A stretch of 64,000 bases of DNA from Actinomadura rudentiformis (GTDB taxonomy: Bacteria; Actinomycetota; Actinomycetes; Streptosporangiales; Streptosporangiaceae): contig NZ_WBMT01000003.1 in NCBI RefSeq assembly GCF_008923185.1, positions 124,001 through 188,000 on the forward strand. The letters are read 5' to 3'. How positions within the stretch are numbered: position 1 is the stretch's first letter; each line of letters starts with the position of its first letter. The notes beneath the pieces were generated by a model that did not search any database, had not been told where the DNA came from, and saw nothing but the letters and a program-made list of their open reading frames with translations. This document shows positions 8,261 to 16,582 of this stretch, in pieces. Made by a program: the position numbers and the translations under genes.

Positions 8261-9471
8261 TTCCCGACCACCACGCGATCGCCCTCGGCCAGGCCGTCCC
8301 CGCGCACCTCGACGAACCCGCCGCCCGTCGCGCCGGCGGTGACGGCGATCCGCTCCTGGGCGCCGCCCGGCGCGAGCTTGATCACCTGGGTGGATCCGTC
8401 CGCCGCCCCGTAGACCGCCGAGGCGGGCACGACCAGGACCGGCCCGTCGGTGGACGCCGCTTCGATCGTCAGCCGCACGTCCTGCCCGGCGAAGCCCTCC
8501 GGCAGCTGGGTCGTGCCCGCCACCCTGACCGGATGCCCCGCGCCGGCCGTTCCGCCGTCGGCGGTGAACGCCCCGATGCTGCGCACGCGCCCCCGCGCGG
8601 ACCGCCCGGACTCCTCCGAGAAGATCGTCACATCCATGCCGGGCTTCACCAGCTTGCGGTCCGGCGCCGTCAGCGTGCCCCTGACCTCCAGCTCACCCGT
8701 GGCCAGCTTGAGGATCGCGCCGGTCACCTGAGCGCCCAGGGTCGCCTTCACCTCGGTGGCCCGGGCGGGGAACCGCGGAACGTAGACCACCTCTCCGGCC
8801 TTCAGGTAGACGCTCGGCTTCGGCTTCGCGCGGGTCCGCGCCGAGGCCGGGTCGCCGTCCGCGGCCGCACCGCCCTCCGGCTCCTCGTTCTCCGGCTCCC
8901 CGATCGCCGGGCTTTGGGCGGCCGGGGGCTCGTAGCCGCGGTCTTCATACAGCTTGCGAACCGCGGCCTGGGTGGTCGAGCCGTAAGTCCCCTCGGCGTC
9001 GCGCACGGAATATCCAAGGCCGCGCAGCGCCCGTTGCAGCTGCTTCACATCCGGTCCCTTGCCACCTGGCCGGATGTCCCGGTACGCGGGAATGGCACCG
9101 GCCAGAGCGATCACCGGACGCCCCGAGACCTCGGCGACGACCGCGCCCGCCTTGATCCGCTGCCCCTTCTTCACGGTGGTCCGGGTGATCACCGACCTGC
9201 CCTCGGCCGCCGCCGCGGGGGTCACCTCGATCGTCCGGCCCGGCGCCACGGTGCCGCGCAGGATCACCGACTCCTTCAGCACGCGGCGTTCCACCGGCGC
9301 GGAGATCACCGAGGCCCGCGGCGGACCGGCGTCCGCCGCCACCTGCTGCGGCGATTTGATCAGAGTCGAGGCGCCCAGGCTGGCGACCGACGCCACCACC
9401 GAGGCCGCGACGATGCTGAGCAGGAACCGCCGGCGAGAACGCAGCGGCCCGTCGTCAGAGGGGGACGACAT
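8257..9471 (-). CDS. ABC efflux adaptor (MFP) with peptidoglycan-binding domain
   Basis: A 404-residue adaptor with one N-terminal TM anchor (about 14-37), a lipoyl/barrel-sandwich region, a PG_binding_1-like insertion near 128-185 (GPDVKQLQRALRGLGY, then GTYGSTTQAAV) and a beta-barrel C-terminal part with the PASAVYG segment. This architecture is typical of actinobacterial MacA-like proteins, where the adaptor spans the wall instead of a periplasm. It is the first gene of an adaptor-ATPase-permease operon joined by GTGA overlaps. No strong ribosome-binding site precedes ATG 9471, so the start could be slightly different. Confidence 0.85.
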   Translation of the reverse strand: MSSPSDDGPLRSRRRFLLSIVAASVVASVASLGASTLIKSPQQVAADAGPPRASVISAPVERRVLKESVILRGTVAPGRTIEVTPAAAAEGRSVITRTTVKKGQRIKAGAVVAEVSGRPVIALAGAIPAYRDIRPGGKGPDVKQLQRALRGLGYSVRDAEGTYGSTTQAAVRKLYEDRGYEPPAAQSPAIGEPENEEPEGGAAADGDPASARTRAKPKPSVYLKAGEVVYVPRFPARATEVKATLGAQVTGAILKLATGELEVRGTLTAPDRKLVKPGMDVTIFSEESGRSARGRVRSIGAFTADGGTAGAGHPVRVAGTTQLPEGFAGQDVRLTIEAASTDGPVLVVPASAVYGAADGSTQVIKLAPGGAQERIAVTAGATGGGFVEVRGDGLAEGDRVVVGK

Positions 9472-9784
9472 CGACGGCCCGGCTCTCAGGGCGCCGCGGG
9501 AACGGTTTCATGGGTTTCCCTCTCGCTGGAGAAACGGGACCGGGGAGGTCTACCCGCGGACGCCTCAGCGCGTTCGGCGGCGCGTCCGCGGGCGGTATCC
9601 ACCGGGGGTGGTGACGGGCGCTGGCCGGGGGTAGCGGCCAGCCACCTTGCGGGGTGCGACCAGGCAACCGGTGGCGCGGCACACCCCGCCACCATGGGCG
9701 ACATAACTTGAAGCCTCTTTAACACTTCATCCCGGTACGCGACCGGCTCGTCACCCACCGGTAATGCGGGCCTGGAATTTCCGG
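9472..9784. other. 313-bp intergenic region upstream of exporter operon
   Basis: No credible gene. It should hold the promoter of the adaptor-ATPase-permease operon on the minus strand. The one structured element seen is a 7-bp inverted repeat (9620-9626 with 9636-9642). The frames crossing it have no ribosome-binding site or recognisable product. Confidence 0.5.
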
Positions 9785-10216
9785 TCAGTCCCAGACGACG
9801 TGAGAACTGATGGAGTTGTCCATGTCGATGCCGTCGTACCAGAGCTTGTCCCTCAGGTCGGACGCCGCCGACATCGGATACAGCGACTTGGTGCAGAAGG
9901 CCTGGTTGACCCGCTGGCAGACCCGGTAGGACTTCGTGATGTGGTAATTCACGTATGACGAGGTCGTCTCGTTGAGGGACTTCGTCGGCGACAGGTTGTC
10001 GTAATAGTCGTTCGCGTAGGTGGCGTCCTCGAGCGTGAAGGCGCGGGATCCCCCCGTGTAGCCCGCGAGCCGCCAGTAGCAGATCTCCTGCTCCCTGTCG
10101 CACCTGTGCGAGGCGGACGCGGGCGGAGCCGCGACGAGAACGGCGCCAATGGCCAGAGCGCCCAGCACCACCCCTCTCATGGTCTTCGCGGTGACGCCGG
10201 TCGAGAATCCGGGCAT
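9785..10216 (-). CDS. secreted I36-family / crystallin-like protein, paralogue 2
   Basis: A 143-residue exported protein with a signal peptide ending near ASA. It shares with the other two paralogues the SHRCDxxxEICYW start, GGSRAFTLED, YANDYY, SSYVNYH and SSH motifs. It has extra cysteines (RVCQR, AFCTK) suggesting a second disulfide. Two ATGs are in frame; ATG 10216 is preferred because GGAG lies seven bases upstream, whereas ATG 10222 is too close to it. It is transcribed after paralogue 3 with 71 bp between them. Function as a protease inhibitor is inferred from family resemblance only. Confidence 0.72.
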   Translation of the reverse strand: MPGFSTGVTAKTMRGVVLGALAIGAVLVAAPPASASHRCDREQEICYWRLAGYTGGSRAFTLEDATYANDYYDNLSPTKSLNETTSSYVNYHITKSYRVCQRVNQAFCTKSLYPMSAASDLRDKLWYDGIDMDNSISSHVVWD

Positions 10217-10287
10217 GCTCATACTCCGTTCGTCGGGAATCGATTTCCTGCCTTGCGCCAGATGTCCGTGGCGCACGTGCCTTCGGA

Positions 10288-10734
10288 TCAGCTCGGGAAC
10301 CACACGTGCGAGCTGAACGTGTCGTTCATGTCGCAGCACGGGGCCCAGAAATTGTTGGTCAGGTCACCGTCCATCGTGAGCGACAGAATTCCCTTGGTGC
10401 AGCCTTCCTGGCTTACGTAACGGCATTCGGTATAACCACGGTCCCAGTGCCGGTTGATGTAGGAGGAAATGGTGTTGTTGAGCGATACGCTCGTACCGGT
10501 GTAGTTGTCGTTGGTGTAGGTGGTGTCGTTGTTGGTGAAGGCCCGGCTGGCACCGCCGTAACCGGCGTTCCGGTAGAAGCAGATCTCGTTGTGCACGTAG
10601 TCGTCGCACGCGTGCGACGCCGAGGCCGCCGGAGCAAGGGTGAGAACCCCGCCCGCCGCGGTCATGGTCAGCCCGGCCACCGCGGCGGTCTTGGCCGCCA
10701 CGCCCGCCAGCCGAGTCGAAAATCTCTGGATCAC
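10288..10734 (-). CDS. secreted I36-family / crystallin-like protein, paralogue 3
   Basis: A 148-residue exported protein with a long alanine-rich signal peptide ending at ASA. The mature region has SHACD, NEICFYRNAGY, ASRAFTNND, YTNDNY, LNNTISSYINRHW, CRYVSQEGC and an APCCDMND segment, giving the highest cysteine count of the three. GTG 10734 is preceded by GGAGGG at good spacing. Tandem arrangement with paralogue 2 and a shared scaffold with paralogue 1 imply local duplication followed by divergence in disulfides. Confidence 0.72.
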   Translation of the reverse strand: MIQRFSTRLAGVAAKTAAVAGLTMTAAGGVLTLAPAASASHACDDYVHNEICFYRNAGYGGASRAFTNNDTTYTNDNYTGTSVSLNNTISSYINRHWDRGYTECRYVSQEGCTKGILSLTMDGDLTNNFWAPCCDMNDTFSSHVWFPS

Positions 10735-10940
10735 GTTGTCCCTCCGGTAATGGGCCCGGATGACACGGGCCCGGATCGGCTCGATCCCATTGAGCGGACC
10801 GCCCGTTCGAGAGACAAGCGTGGGCCTGCGAATTTGACCGATCCCTAACAAGTCGGGCGCGGAATTCCCGGTTCTTAGCATTGTGTAAAGAAAAGCCGTG
10901 GCGGGTGCCCGCCGGGCCAGGTGGCCTGCGACGCTCCCTT

Positions 10941-10990
10941 TTGGATCCTGACCTGCGTTGGATCCTGACCTGCGTTGGACCCTGACCGAG
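10941..10990 (+). repeat. nearly three 17-bp tandem repeats upstream of lipoprotein A
   Basis: Two identical 17-bp units (10941-10957, 10958-10974) and a partial, mutated third copy end just before the GGGAGG ribosome-binding site of the lipoprotein gene. They contain GGATCCTGACC and lie where the 5' untranslated region should be. Confidence 0.75.
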
Positions 10991-11000
10991 GGAGGCGGGC

Positions 11001-12005
11001 ATGCGAGCACGTTGGGCGGGCACCGCGGCGTTCGCCGGACTGACCTTGATCGTCACAACGGCCGGCTGCTCCGGCGACGGACGGCCGAAAGCAGAGGCGC
11101 CGCCCTCGATCCCACCGCCGCCGATCGCGACGATTCCTGCCCCGGCGTCGGCGGACGGGCTCTCCCTGCCGCTGGAGGCGTACCTGCTCACCCCGGAGCA
11201 GAACGCCACGGTCCATCGCGCGCAGAGCATGCTCACGGCCGATTGCATGCGACGCTACGGCTTCTCCTATCCCGTGGCCGGGGCGCGGGGCCTGTCGGCC
11301 GCACGCGAGACGGTGAACTGGCTTTTCCTCTCCGAACGCACCGCGGCCCAGTGGGGCTATCACCAGAGCCCGGAGCGCCGGGCGGAGATCCAGCGGGCCC
11401 AGGAGGGTGGCAACGGCACGGATCTGAGCGGCGCGGCCAAGGCCGTCATGACCGGCACCGCCGCCTCCTACCAGGGAACGGCCGTGCCCAAGGGCGGATG
11501 TTTCTCCCAGGGCCGCGACGGCATCGAGGCGGGAGCGGGGAAGATCAAGCTGCCCACCTGGGCCGATCGCGGGGATCAGAAACTGCCGCCCGGTGCGCCT
11601 CCCTCGATGCGGCTCGCCTCGGAGCAGCCGTCGTACCTCCCGGAGACTCTGCTCGACGGCGCGTTCAAGTACGCCCAGGCGGACGCGCGCATGAAGAAGG
11701 TCGAGGCCGCCTGGAGCACGTGCATGAACGAGGCCGGCCACGCCTACCCCAACGTGGACGCCGTGCTTCGCGACCGGCGCTGGGAGGGAGGCGAGGGCCC
11801 TTCCACCGCCGAGATCGCCACGGCTCGCGCCGACGCCCGCTGCCGCGCGCGGGTCAACTACGCGGGGACGATGTACGCACTCCAGGTCGCGTACCAGGAG
11901 GCGCTGATCGAACAGAACGCCGAGGCCCTGGTCCAGGTGCGGCGCACCAACGAGACGATGGTCCGCAACGCGGCGGAGGTGCTGAACGGGGGCTCCACCT
12001 CATGA
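11001..12005 (+). CDS. uncharacterised secreted lipoprotein A
   Basis: A 334-residue protein with a lipobox (TTAGC, Cys23), a proline-rich linker, then a conserved domain beginning DGLSLPLEAYLLTPEQ. Four further cysteines lie in DCMRRYGF, GGCF, STCM and DARC; all are conserved in lipoprotein B at 15133, so two disulfides are likely. I do not recognise the domain. GGGAGG five bases upstream supports ATG 11001. Its last six bases overlap the end of the convergent TAXI-type gene. Pairing with lipoprotein B around a two-component system suggests a role in envelope sensing, but this is inference. Confidence 0.75.
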   Translation: MRARWAGTAAFAGLTLIVTTAGCSGDGRPKAEAPPSIPPPPIATIPAPASADGLSLPLEAYLLTPEQNATVHRAQSMLTADCMRRYGFSYPVAGARGLSAARETVNWLFLSERTAAQWGYHQSPERRAEIQRAQEGGNGTDLSGAAKAVMTGTAASYQGTAVPKGGCFSQGRDGIEAGAGKIKLPTWADRGDQKLPPGAPPSMRLASEQPSYLPETLLDGAFKYAQADARMKKVEAAWSTCMNEAGHAYPNVDAVLRDRRWEGGEGPSTAEIATARADARCRARVNYAGTMYALQVAYQEALIEQNAEALVQVRRTNETMVRNAAEVLNGGSTS

Positions 12006-12974
12006 GCCCGAGCCGGCGGCCATGACCTTCGACTCCCGGTAGTAGTTGGCCGCGCCGGGGTGCAGCGGCACGGGGAAGGTGACGAGAGCCGTGCGGTGGT
12101 CCAGGCGCCTGGCCTCGGCGTGCGCGGCGTTCAGCGTGGCCTTCGCTTCGAACAGCAGGGCGGTCAACGCCTGTGCCTCCGCCGCCGGCATGTCAGCGCG
12201 CACGACCAGCACGTTGGCGATCCCGACGGTGGTGACCTCCCCGGCCAGGGAGTAGAGGTTCGCCGGGATGGAACGAAGCTGGTACACCTCGCCGTACTTG
12301 GCCTGCAGCCCGTGGACCAGCCGGCCCACGGGCAGGATGCGGATCTGGTGGTCGCGGGCCAGCTCGGCGACCGCCGGAGTCGGCAGCCCGCCGGTGAAGA
12401 AGAAGGCGTCGATCTCGCCCCGGCCGAGCGAGGCGGCCGACGCGGCCGCCGACAGGCGATGCCGGTGGATCTCCCGGTCGAGGTCGAGCCCGGCCGCCTC
12501 CATCACCCGCGCCGCCACGATCTCGGTACCCGACCCGGCGGACCCGGTGGACACCCGCCGGCCACGCAGATCGGCGATCTCGTGGATGGGCCCGTCCGCG
12601 CTCACCACGATCTGCAGGTAGTCGTCGTAGAGCCCCGCCAGCGCGACGATCGGCAGGGCCTGGCCGAAGGGACCCTCGCCGCGCACCGCGAGCGCGGCCG
12701 AGTCCACCGTCGCGAACCCCAGATGCGCCCTGCCGTCGGCGATCAACCGCAGGTTCTCCACCGAGGCCGCCGTGGTGAGCACGGCGGTGTCGGCGGCCCA
12801 GCGGTGCCGCGCGGCCCGGGCGAAGGCCGTGCCCAGCGCGTGGTAGACACCGCCCTCGCCGCCGGTGGCGATCACCAGGCGGCTCACCGGCGCGGACGAG
12901 GCGCCGCGGGCGAAGCCGACCAGTCCGGTGAGGATGAGCACGGCGAGCACCGCCGCGGCCTGCGCCGCCTTCAT
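12000..12974 (-). CDS. TAXI-family (TRAP-type) solute-binding protein, orphan
   Basis: A 324-residue exported binding protein: hydrophobic N-terminal helix (about 5-24), then IATGGEGGVYHALGTAFA, the typical TAXI ligand-loop start, and VSTGSAGSGTE in the second lobe. TAXI proteins normally deliver ligands such as glutamate to a fused TRAP permease. No TRAP membrane gene is nearby. It is the last gene behind a response regulator and histidine kinase, so it may act as an accessory sensor that presents ligand to the kinase. Translation appears linked to the kinase through two overlapping mini-frames (see 12958-13008). Confidence 0.83.
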   Translation of the reverse strand: MKAAQAAAVLAVLILTGLVGFARGASSAPVSRLVIATGGEGGVYHALGTAFARAARHRWAADTAVLTTAASVENLRLIADGRAHLGFATVDSAALAVRGEGPFGQALPIVALAGLYDDYLQIVVSADGPIHEIADLRGRRVSTGSAGSGTEIVAARVMEAAGLDLDREIHRHRLSAAASAASLGRGEIDAFFFTGGLPTPAVAELARDHQIRILPVGRLVHGLQAKYGEVYQLRSIPANLYSLAGEVTTVGIANVLVVRADMPAAEAQALTALLFEAKATLNAAHAEARRLDHRTALVTFPVPLHPGAANYYRESKVMAAGSGS

Positions 12975-13008
12975 GACCGTGCCGCCTTCATGATTGCGCT
13001 GCCTTCAT
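12958..13008 (-). repeat. three 17-bp tandem repeats, each with ATGAAGGC, at the kinase/TAXI junction
   Basis: Read on the minus strand, 13008-12992, 12991-12975 and 12974-12958 are copies of one 17-bp unit starting ATGAAGGC. The kinase stop is in the first ATGA. That ATG opens a six-codon frame (MKAAQS) ending at 12988. Its stop overlaps the second ATG, opening MKAARS ending at 12971. This stop overlaps the third ATG, the start of the TAXI gene. The mini-frames are probably by-products of duplication but could relay ribosomes. Confidence 0.85.
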
Positions 13009-14405
13009 GACGAGGCCTCCTTGTCGTCGGGGCTGGTGGACGCGGGCAACCTGATCCTGGCGTTCACCCCGTGCGGCTCGGCCGGCAGCAGGTCCAGGGC
13101 GCCGCCGCACGCGCTGACCAGGGCCTGCGCGATGGTCACACCGAGCCCCGAACCGTCGAGGTTCTGGTCCCGCGGATGCCGCCAGAACGGCTCGGCCGCC
13201 CGGCGCAGCTCGTCGGGCAGCATGCCCGGCCCCGTGTCGACGACGTGCACGTCGACCCATCCCCCGGCCGGCTTCTTCACCTCGACGGTGACCGTGCTCC
13301 CCGCACCGGAGAACTTGACGGCGTTGTCGATCAGCGCGTCGAGCACCTGGTCCAGCGTGTCCGCCGCGGCCCGGCCCACGCTCCTGGCCGCGCCCGTCCG
13401 CACCACGCCGATCCCGGCGTCCGCCGCCACCGCCTGCCAGGCGGCGACCCGGGCGTCGGCGACGCCCCCCACATCGATGTCGGCGGCCTCGGCCGAGGTG
13501 GCCTCCGCATGCGCGTAGGCCAGCAACGCGTCGTAGAGACGCGCCATCCGCTCGATCTCCTCGACCACCATCTGGTGGTCCTCCCGGCCCTCCGGCGTGG
13601 TCTGGGAGGCGAGGTTGTCCATGGACAGCCTGAGCCGTGCCAGCGGGGTGCGCAGCTGATGGCTCGCGTACGACACGAACGCCCGCTGCCGCTCGACGAG
13701 CACGGAGACCTGCTCCGCCATCGCGTTGAACGAGGTGGCCAGCCGCCGCAGCTCCGGTGGACCGGACACGGTACCGACACGTTCGCCGAAGCGCCCCTCG
13801 GTCAGTGCCTGCGCGGTGGCGTCGAGGCGGTGTACGGGCCGTAGCAACCAGCGGGTGAGGTAGGTCGCGGCGACCACCCCGATCATCAGGACCAGCAGCC
13901 CCTCCCCGAGCAACGCGGTCCAGCTTCGCACCGTGGCGCCGCGCAGCCGTTCGGTCGGCGACACCGTGAGGGCGGCGCCGATGACCTCACCGCCCCGCCC
14001 GACCGGCTCGACGACGATCAGCGGGTCGTCGCGCCAGGGCCAGACCACCCCGGCGGTGGCCGACCGGTTGCCGGAGAGCCCCTCATCGATCTTGGAACGC
14101 ACCGAGCGGTCACCGAGGTCCACGCCCGGCCCCGAGGCCATGACCGCCTCGCCGTCCCGGCCGACGATGAGGACGCCGATGGCGAACAGCTCCTCGTACC
14201 GGCTCAGCTCCGCCCGCAGCGCGGACGTCTGCCCCGTGCGCAACGCGGTCTCCGCGAGTGAGGCGAACCGGACCGTGTCGTTCACCCGGTCCAGGAACAT
14301 CGTCTGGGTGTCCCTGGACGCGGCCGCCGTCGCCAGCGGCACGGTCAGCACGCCCAGGACGAGCACCAGGAGTGCCAGCAGGACGCCGAGCAGCCGGAAC
14401 CGCAT
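13005..14405 (-). CDS. sensor histidine kinase
   Basis: A 466-residue membrane kinase: TM1 near 5-27, an extracytoplasmic sensor of about 130 residues, TM2 near 165-187, HAMP, HisKA with SHQLRTPLARL (phospho-acceptor histidine), and HATPase with DNAVKF (N box), DTGPGM (G1) and GSGLGV (G2). The ATG overlaps the regulator stop (TGATG), so the pair is co-translated. The adjacent orphan TAXI protein is a likely partner for the extracytoplasmic sensor. Confidence 0.95.
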   Translation of the reverse strand: MRFRLLGVLLALLVLVLGVLTVPLATAAASRDTQTMFLDRVNDTVRFASLAETALRTGQTSALRAELSRYEELFAIGVLIVGRDGEAVMASGPGVDLGDRSVRSKIDEGLSGNRSATAGVVWPWRDDPLIVVEPVGRGGEVIGAALTVSPTERLRGATVRSWTALLGEGLLVLMIGVVAATYLTRWLLRPVHRLDATAQALTEGRFGERVGTVSGPPELRRLATSFNAMAEQVSVLVERQRAFVSYASHQLRTPLARLRLSMDNLASQTTPEGREDHQMVVEEIERMARLYDALLAYAHAEATSAEAADIDVGGVADARVAAWQAVAADAGIGVVRTGAARSVGRAAADTLDQVLDALIDNAVKFSGAGSTVTVEVKKPAGGWVDVHVVDTGPGMLPDELRRAAEPFWRHPRDQNLDGSGLGVTIAQALVSACGGALDLLPAEPHGVNARIRLPASTSPDDKEASS

Positions 14406-15106
14406 CAGAGTTCCTCGGCGGGACGGTCTCCGGCGCCCTGGAGCAGCGCGCCGACGGGCACCAGCCGGTAGCCGACCCCGTGCACCGCCTCCACCCGGGC
14501 ACCGGTGCGGATCTTCGTGCGCAGTGTCGACACGTGCACGTCGAGCGTCCGGGACCTGCCTTGCCAGGTGGTGCCCCACACCTCGCGGAGCAGCTGCTCG
14601 CGCATGAGGACGACGCCCTGCTCGCGGATGAGGGCCGCCAGGAGGGAGAACTCCTTCGGCGTCAGCTTGACCCGGTCGCCGTCCACGCGGGCTACGCGGG
14701 CGTCCAGGTCGACCTCCAGGCCGCCGACCGTGTGGACGCCGTTGGGCCTGGGCCGAACCCGCCGGAGCACCGCGTCCATCCGCGCCTGGAGCTCGGCGAC
14801 GCCGAACGGCTTGACCAGGTAGTCGTCGGCTCCGCAACGCAGGCCGGTGACCCGGTCCCGCTCGGTGCCGCGCGCGGACAGGATGATGATCGCGACGTCG
14901 CCGCGCCGCCGCAGCCGACGGCAGACCTCCAGCCCGTCGAGATCGGGCAGCCCGAGGTCCAGCAGGACCAGATCGCAGGCCGGGCTGGCCAGCGCGGCCG
15001 CGGCGCTGTCCACGTACTCGACCTCGTGCCCGCACTGGCTCAGCGACTTGACCAGCGCGATCGCGAAGCGCCGGTCGTCCTCCACGAGCAGAATCCGCAT
15101 CGGCAC
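14405..15106 (-). CDS. OmpR/PhoB-family response regulator
   Basis: About 233 residues: receiver domain (VEDD acidic pair, phospho-acceptor in LLDLGLPDLDG, LVKPF lysine) and a winged-helix DNA-binding domain ending GVGYRLVP. GAGGGG is five bases before GTG 15106; ATG 15100, two codons inside, gives the more usual MRILLVEDD start and cannot be excluded. It overlaps the kinase downstream and follows lipoprotein B by 26 bp, so lipoprotein B, regulator, kinase and TAXI protein look like one transcription unit. Confidence 0.95.
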   Translation of the reverse strand: MPMRILLVEDDRRFAIALVKSLSQCGHEVEYVDSAAAALASPACDLVLLDLGLPDLDGLEVCRRLRRRGDVAIIILSARGTERDRVTGLRCGADDYLVKPFGVAELQARMDAVLRRVRPRPNGVHTVGGLEVDLDARVARVDGDRVKLTPKEFSLLAALIREQGVVLMREQLLREVWGTTWQGRSRTLDVHVSTLRTKIRTGARVEAVHGVGYRLVPVGALLQGAGDRPAEEL

Positions 15107-15132
15107 CAGATCCCCTCGTCGCCTCGGCCCGG

Positions 15133-16158
15133 TCAGTCCGCCGCGTTGCCGCTGAGCACCTTGGTGGCGTTGCGGACCATCGCCTCGTTGGCCTGCTTCA
15201 CCTGGTTCAGCGAGTCCGCGTACATGTCGATCATCGCCTTCTGGTAGCCGAGCTGCAGCGCGTACATCAGCCCGCCGTACTTCACCTTGACGCGGCACCG
15301 GGCGTCGGTGACCGCGGTGGCGATCTCGGGGGCGGAGGGCACGTCGCTCGCGGCCCACCGGCCGTCCCGCAGGATCGCATCCACGCTCGCGTAGGCGTAG
15401 CCCGACTGCTTCATGCAGGCGCTCCATCCGGCGTCCGCCTGCTTGGTGCGCGGGTCGGACAGCGCGAGGTCGAACGCGCCGTTCAGCATCGACTGCGGCA
15501 GGTACCCCGGATCGGCCCGTGCCGACCGCATCGCCGGCGCGGCACCGGGAGGCGGCTTGTCATCGTCGGCGCCCTTCATCCACGGCGGCAGCTTGACCTT
15601 CGCCGCACCGGACTCGATGGAGTCCCGGCCGTGCGCGAAGCACCCGCCCTTGGGCACGTCCTGGCCGCCATGGGACTTCGCCGTCCCCGTCAGCACGGCC
15701 TGCGCGGCGGGGCTCAGCTTCGGGGCCGTGCCCGCCTGGCCCTGATTGATCTGTGCCCGCCGTTCCGTGGTCGCGTGGTAGCCCCATCGGGCGGCCTTGC
15801 TCTCGGTGAGGAACAACGGCCTGAGTACTTCCTTGACCGGCGAGAGCTCGCTGCCGCCGTTGGCGTTCACCGGATAGGAGAAGCCGAAACGCCGCATGCA
15901 GTCGGAGATGAGCATGTTCTGCGCCCGGGCGACCGTGCGGGTCTGGTCGGGCGTCAGGAAGTACGCCTCCAGCGGGAGAGAGAGGCCGTCGGCCGACTGC
16001 GGCGCCGGCGTGGTGGTGATGGTGGGCGGCGAGAAGGTCGGCCGCGCCGCCCTGGGCTCGTCCGTCCCACCCGAGCAACCGGCGGCGGTCAGGCCCAGGA
16101 CCAGGACCGCAGCTGACATCGAAGCGAGCCGCAGGCCGCTCGTGAGGTCCGACCTCAT
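15133..16158 (-). CDS. uncharacterised secreted lipoprotein B, paralogue of lipoprotein A
   Basis: A 341-residue protein with a lipobox (TAAGC near residue 26), a Pro/Thr-rich linker and the same domain as lipoprotein A, beginning DGLSLPLEAYFLTPDQ. The four extra cysteines (DCMRRFGF, GGCF, SACM, DARC) are conserved. GAGGAG five to eight bases upstream supports ATG 16158. It heads the two-component operon, and its 5' region has a perfect inverted repeat, so it may be both product and target of the regulator. Function unknown. Confidence 0.75.
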   Translation of the reverse strand: MRSDLTSGLRLASMSAAVLVLGLTAAGCSGGTDEPRAARPTFSPPTITTTPAPQSADGLSLPLEAYFLTPDQTRTVARAQNMLISDCMRRFGFSYPVNANGGSELSPVKEVLRPLFLTESKAARWGYHATTERRAQINQGQAGTAPKLSPAAQAVLTGTAKSHGGQDVPKGGCFAHGRDSIESGAAKVKLPPWMKGADDDKPPPGAAPAMRSARADPGYLPQSMLNGAFDLALSDPRTKQADAGWSACMKQSGYAYASVDAILRDGRWAASDVPSAPEIATAVTDARCRVKVKYGGLMYALQLGYQKAMIDMYADSLNQVKQANEAMVRNATKVLSGNAAD

Positions 16159-16175
16159 CGACTCTCCTCTGGCAT

Positions 16176-16196
16176 CGAAGCGATTCGATCGCTTCG
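16176..16196. promoter_or_regulatory. 8-bp perfect inverted repeat upstream of lipoprotein B
   Basis: CGAAGCGA (16176-16183) and TCGCTTCG (16189-16196) are perfect inverted copies with a five-base spacer, 18-38 bp before the ATG of lipoprotein B. Candidate operator or leader hairpin. Confidence 0.4.
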
Positions 16197-16582
16197 GACG
16201 AAGACTAGATCGTTTGCATCCGGATGCCATCGGTCCGCATGTCACGAATTGGTTCCAGATGATCGCCACCGCGGTGGCGCCGGGCACGGTCCAACGCGAG
16301 CCCCCAGCGTGCCCATGTGCCGGTGAGCACCCGTGCGGACCACGGCGGCACGGTCGACCGATCTTTGCCGCGGCCTTGGTGGCCGGGTGCGGGGACAGGG
16401 CACGAACGGCGGTGGCGATGGCGGCTCTGCGGGCTCGGCAGCACGCCACAAATGAAGCGCAGACCTCCGTGACACCTCCATGTCACGGGAAATTTATTGA
16501 TCGTTCCCTAACATCCGCCGACGGGCCGTAGAGCCCCCGTCACCATCCGCTGCACTGACATTCGCCGCCTGGCGCTCGCCGC
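16197..16582. other. intergenic region between lipoprotein B and hemB
   Basis: No supported gene. It should carry the promoter of the lipoprotein B operon and the end of the hem operon. Bases 16562-16605 hold three degenerate copies of a 14-15-bp unit (core TCGCNGCCT) that span the hemB stop codon. Confidence 0.5.

Noticed and set aside
13005-15035. A single open frame covering histidine kinase and regulator region
   Set aside because: The first part is the wrong frame of the regulator gene. The TGATG overlap at 14403-14407 gives two separate proteins with complete domains.
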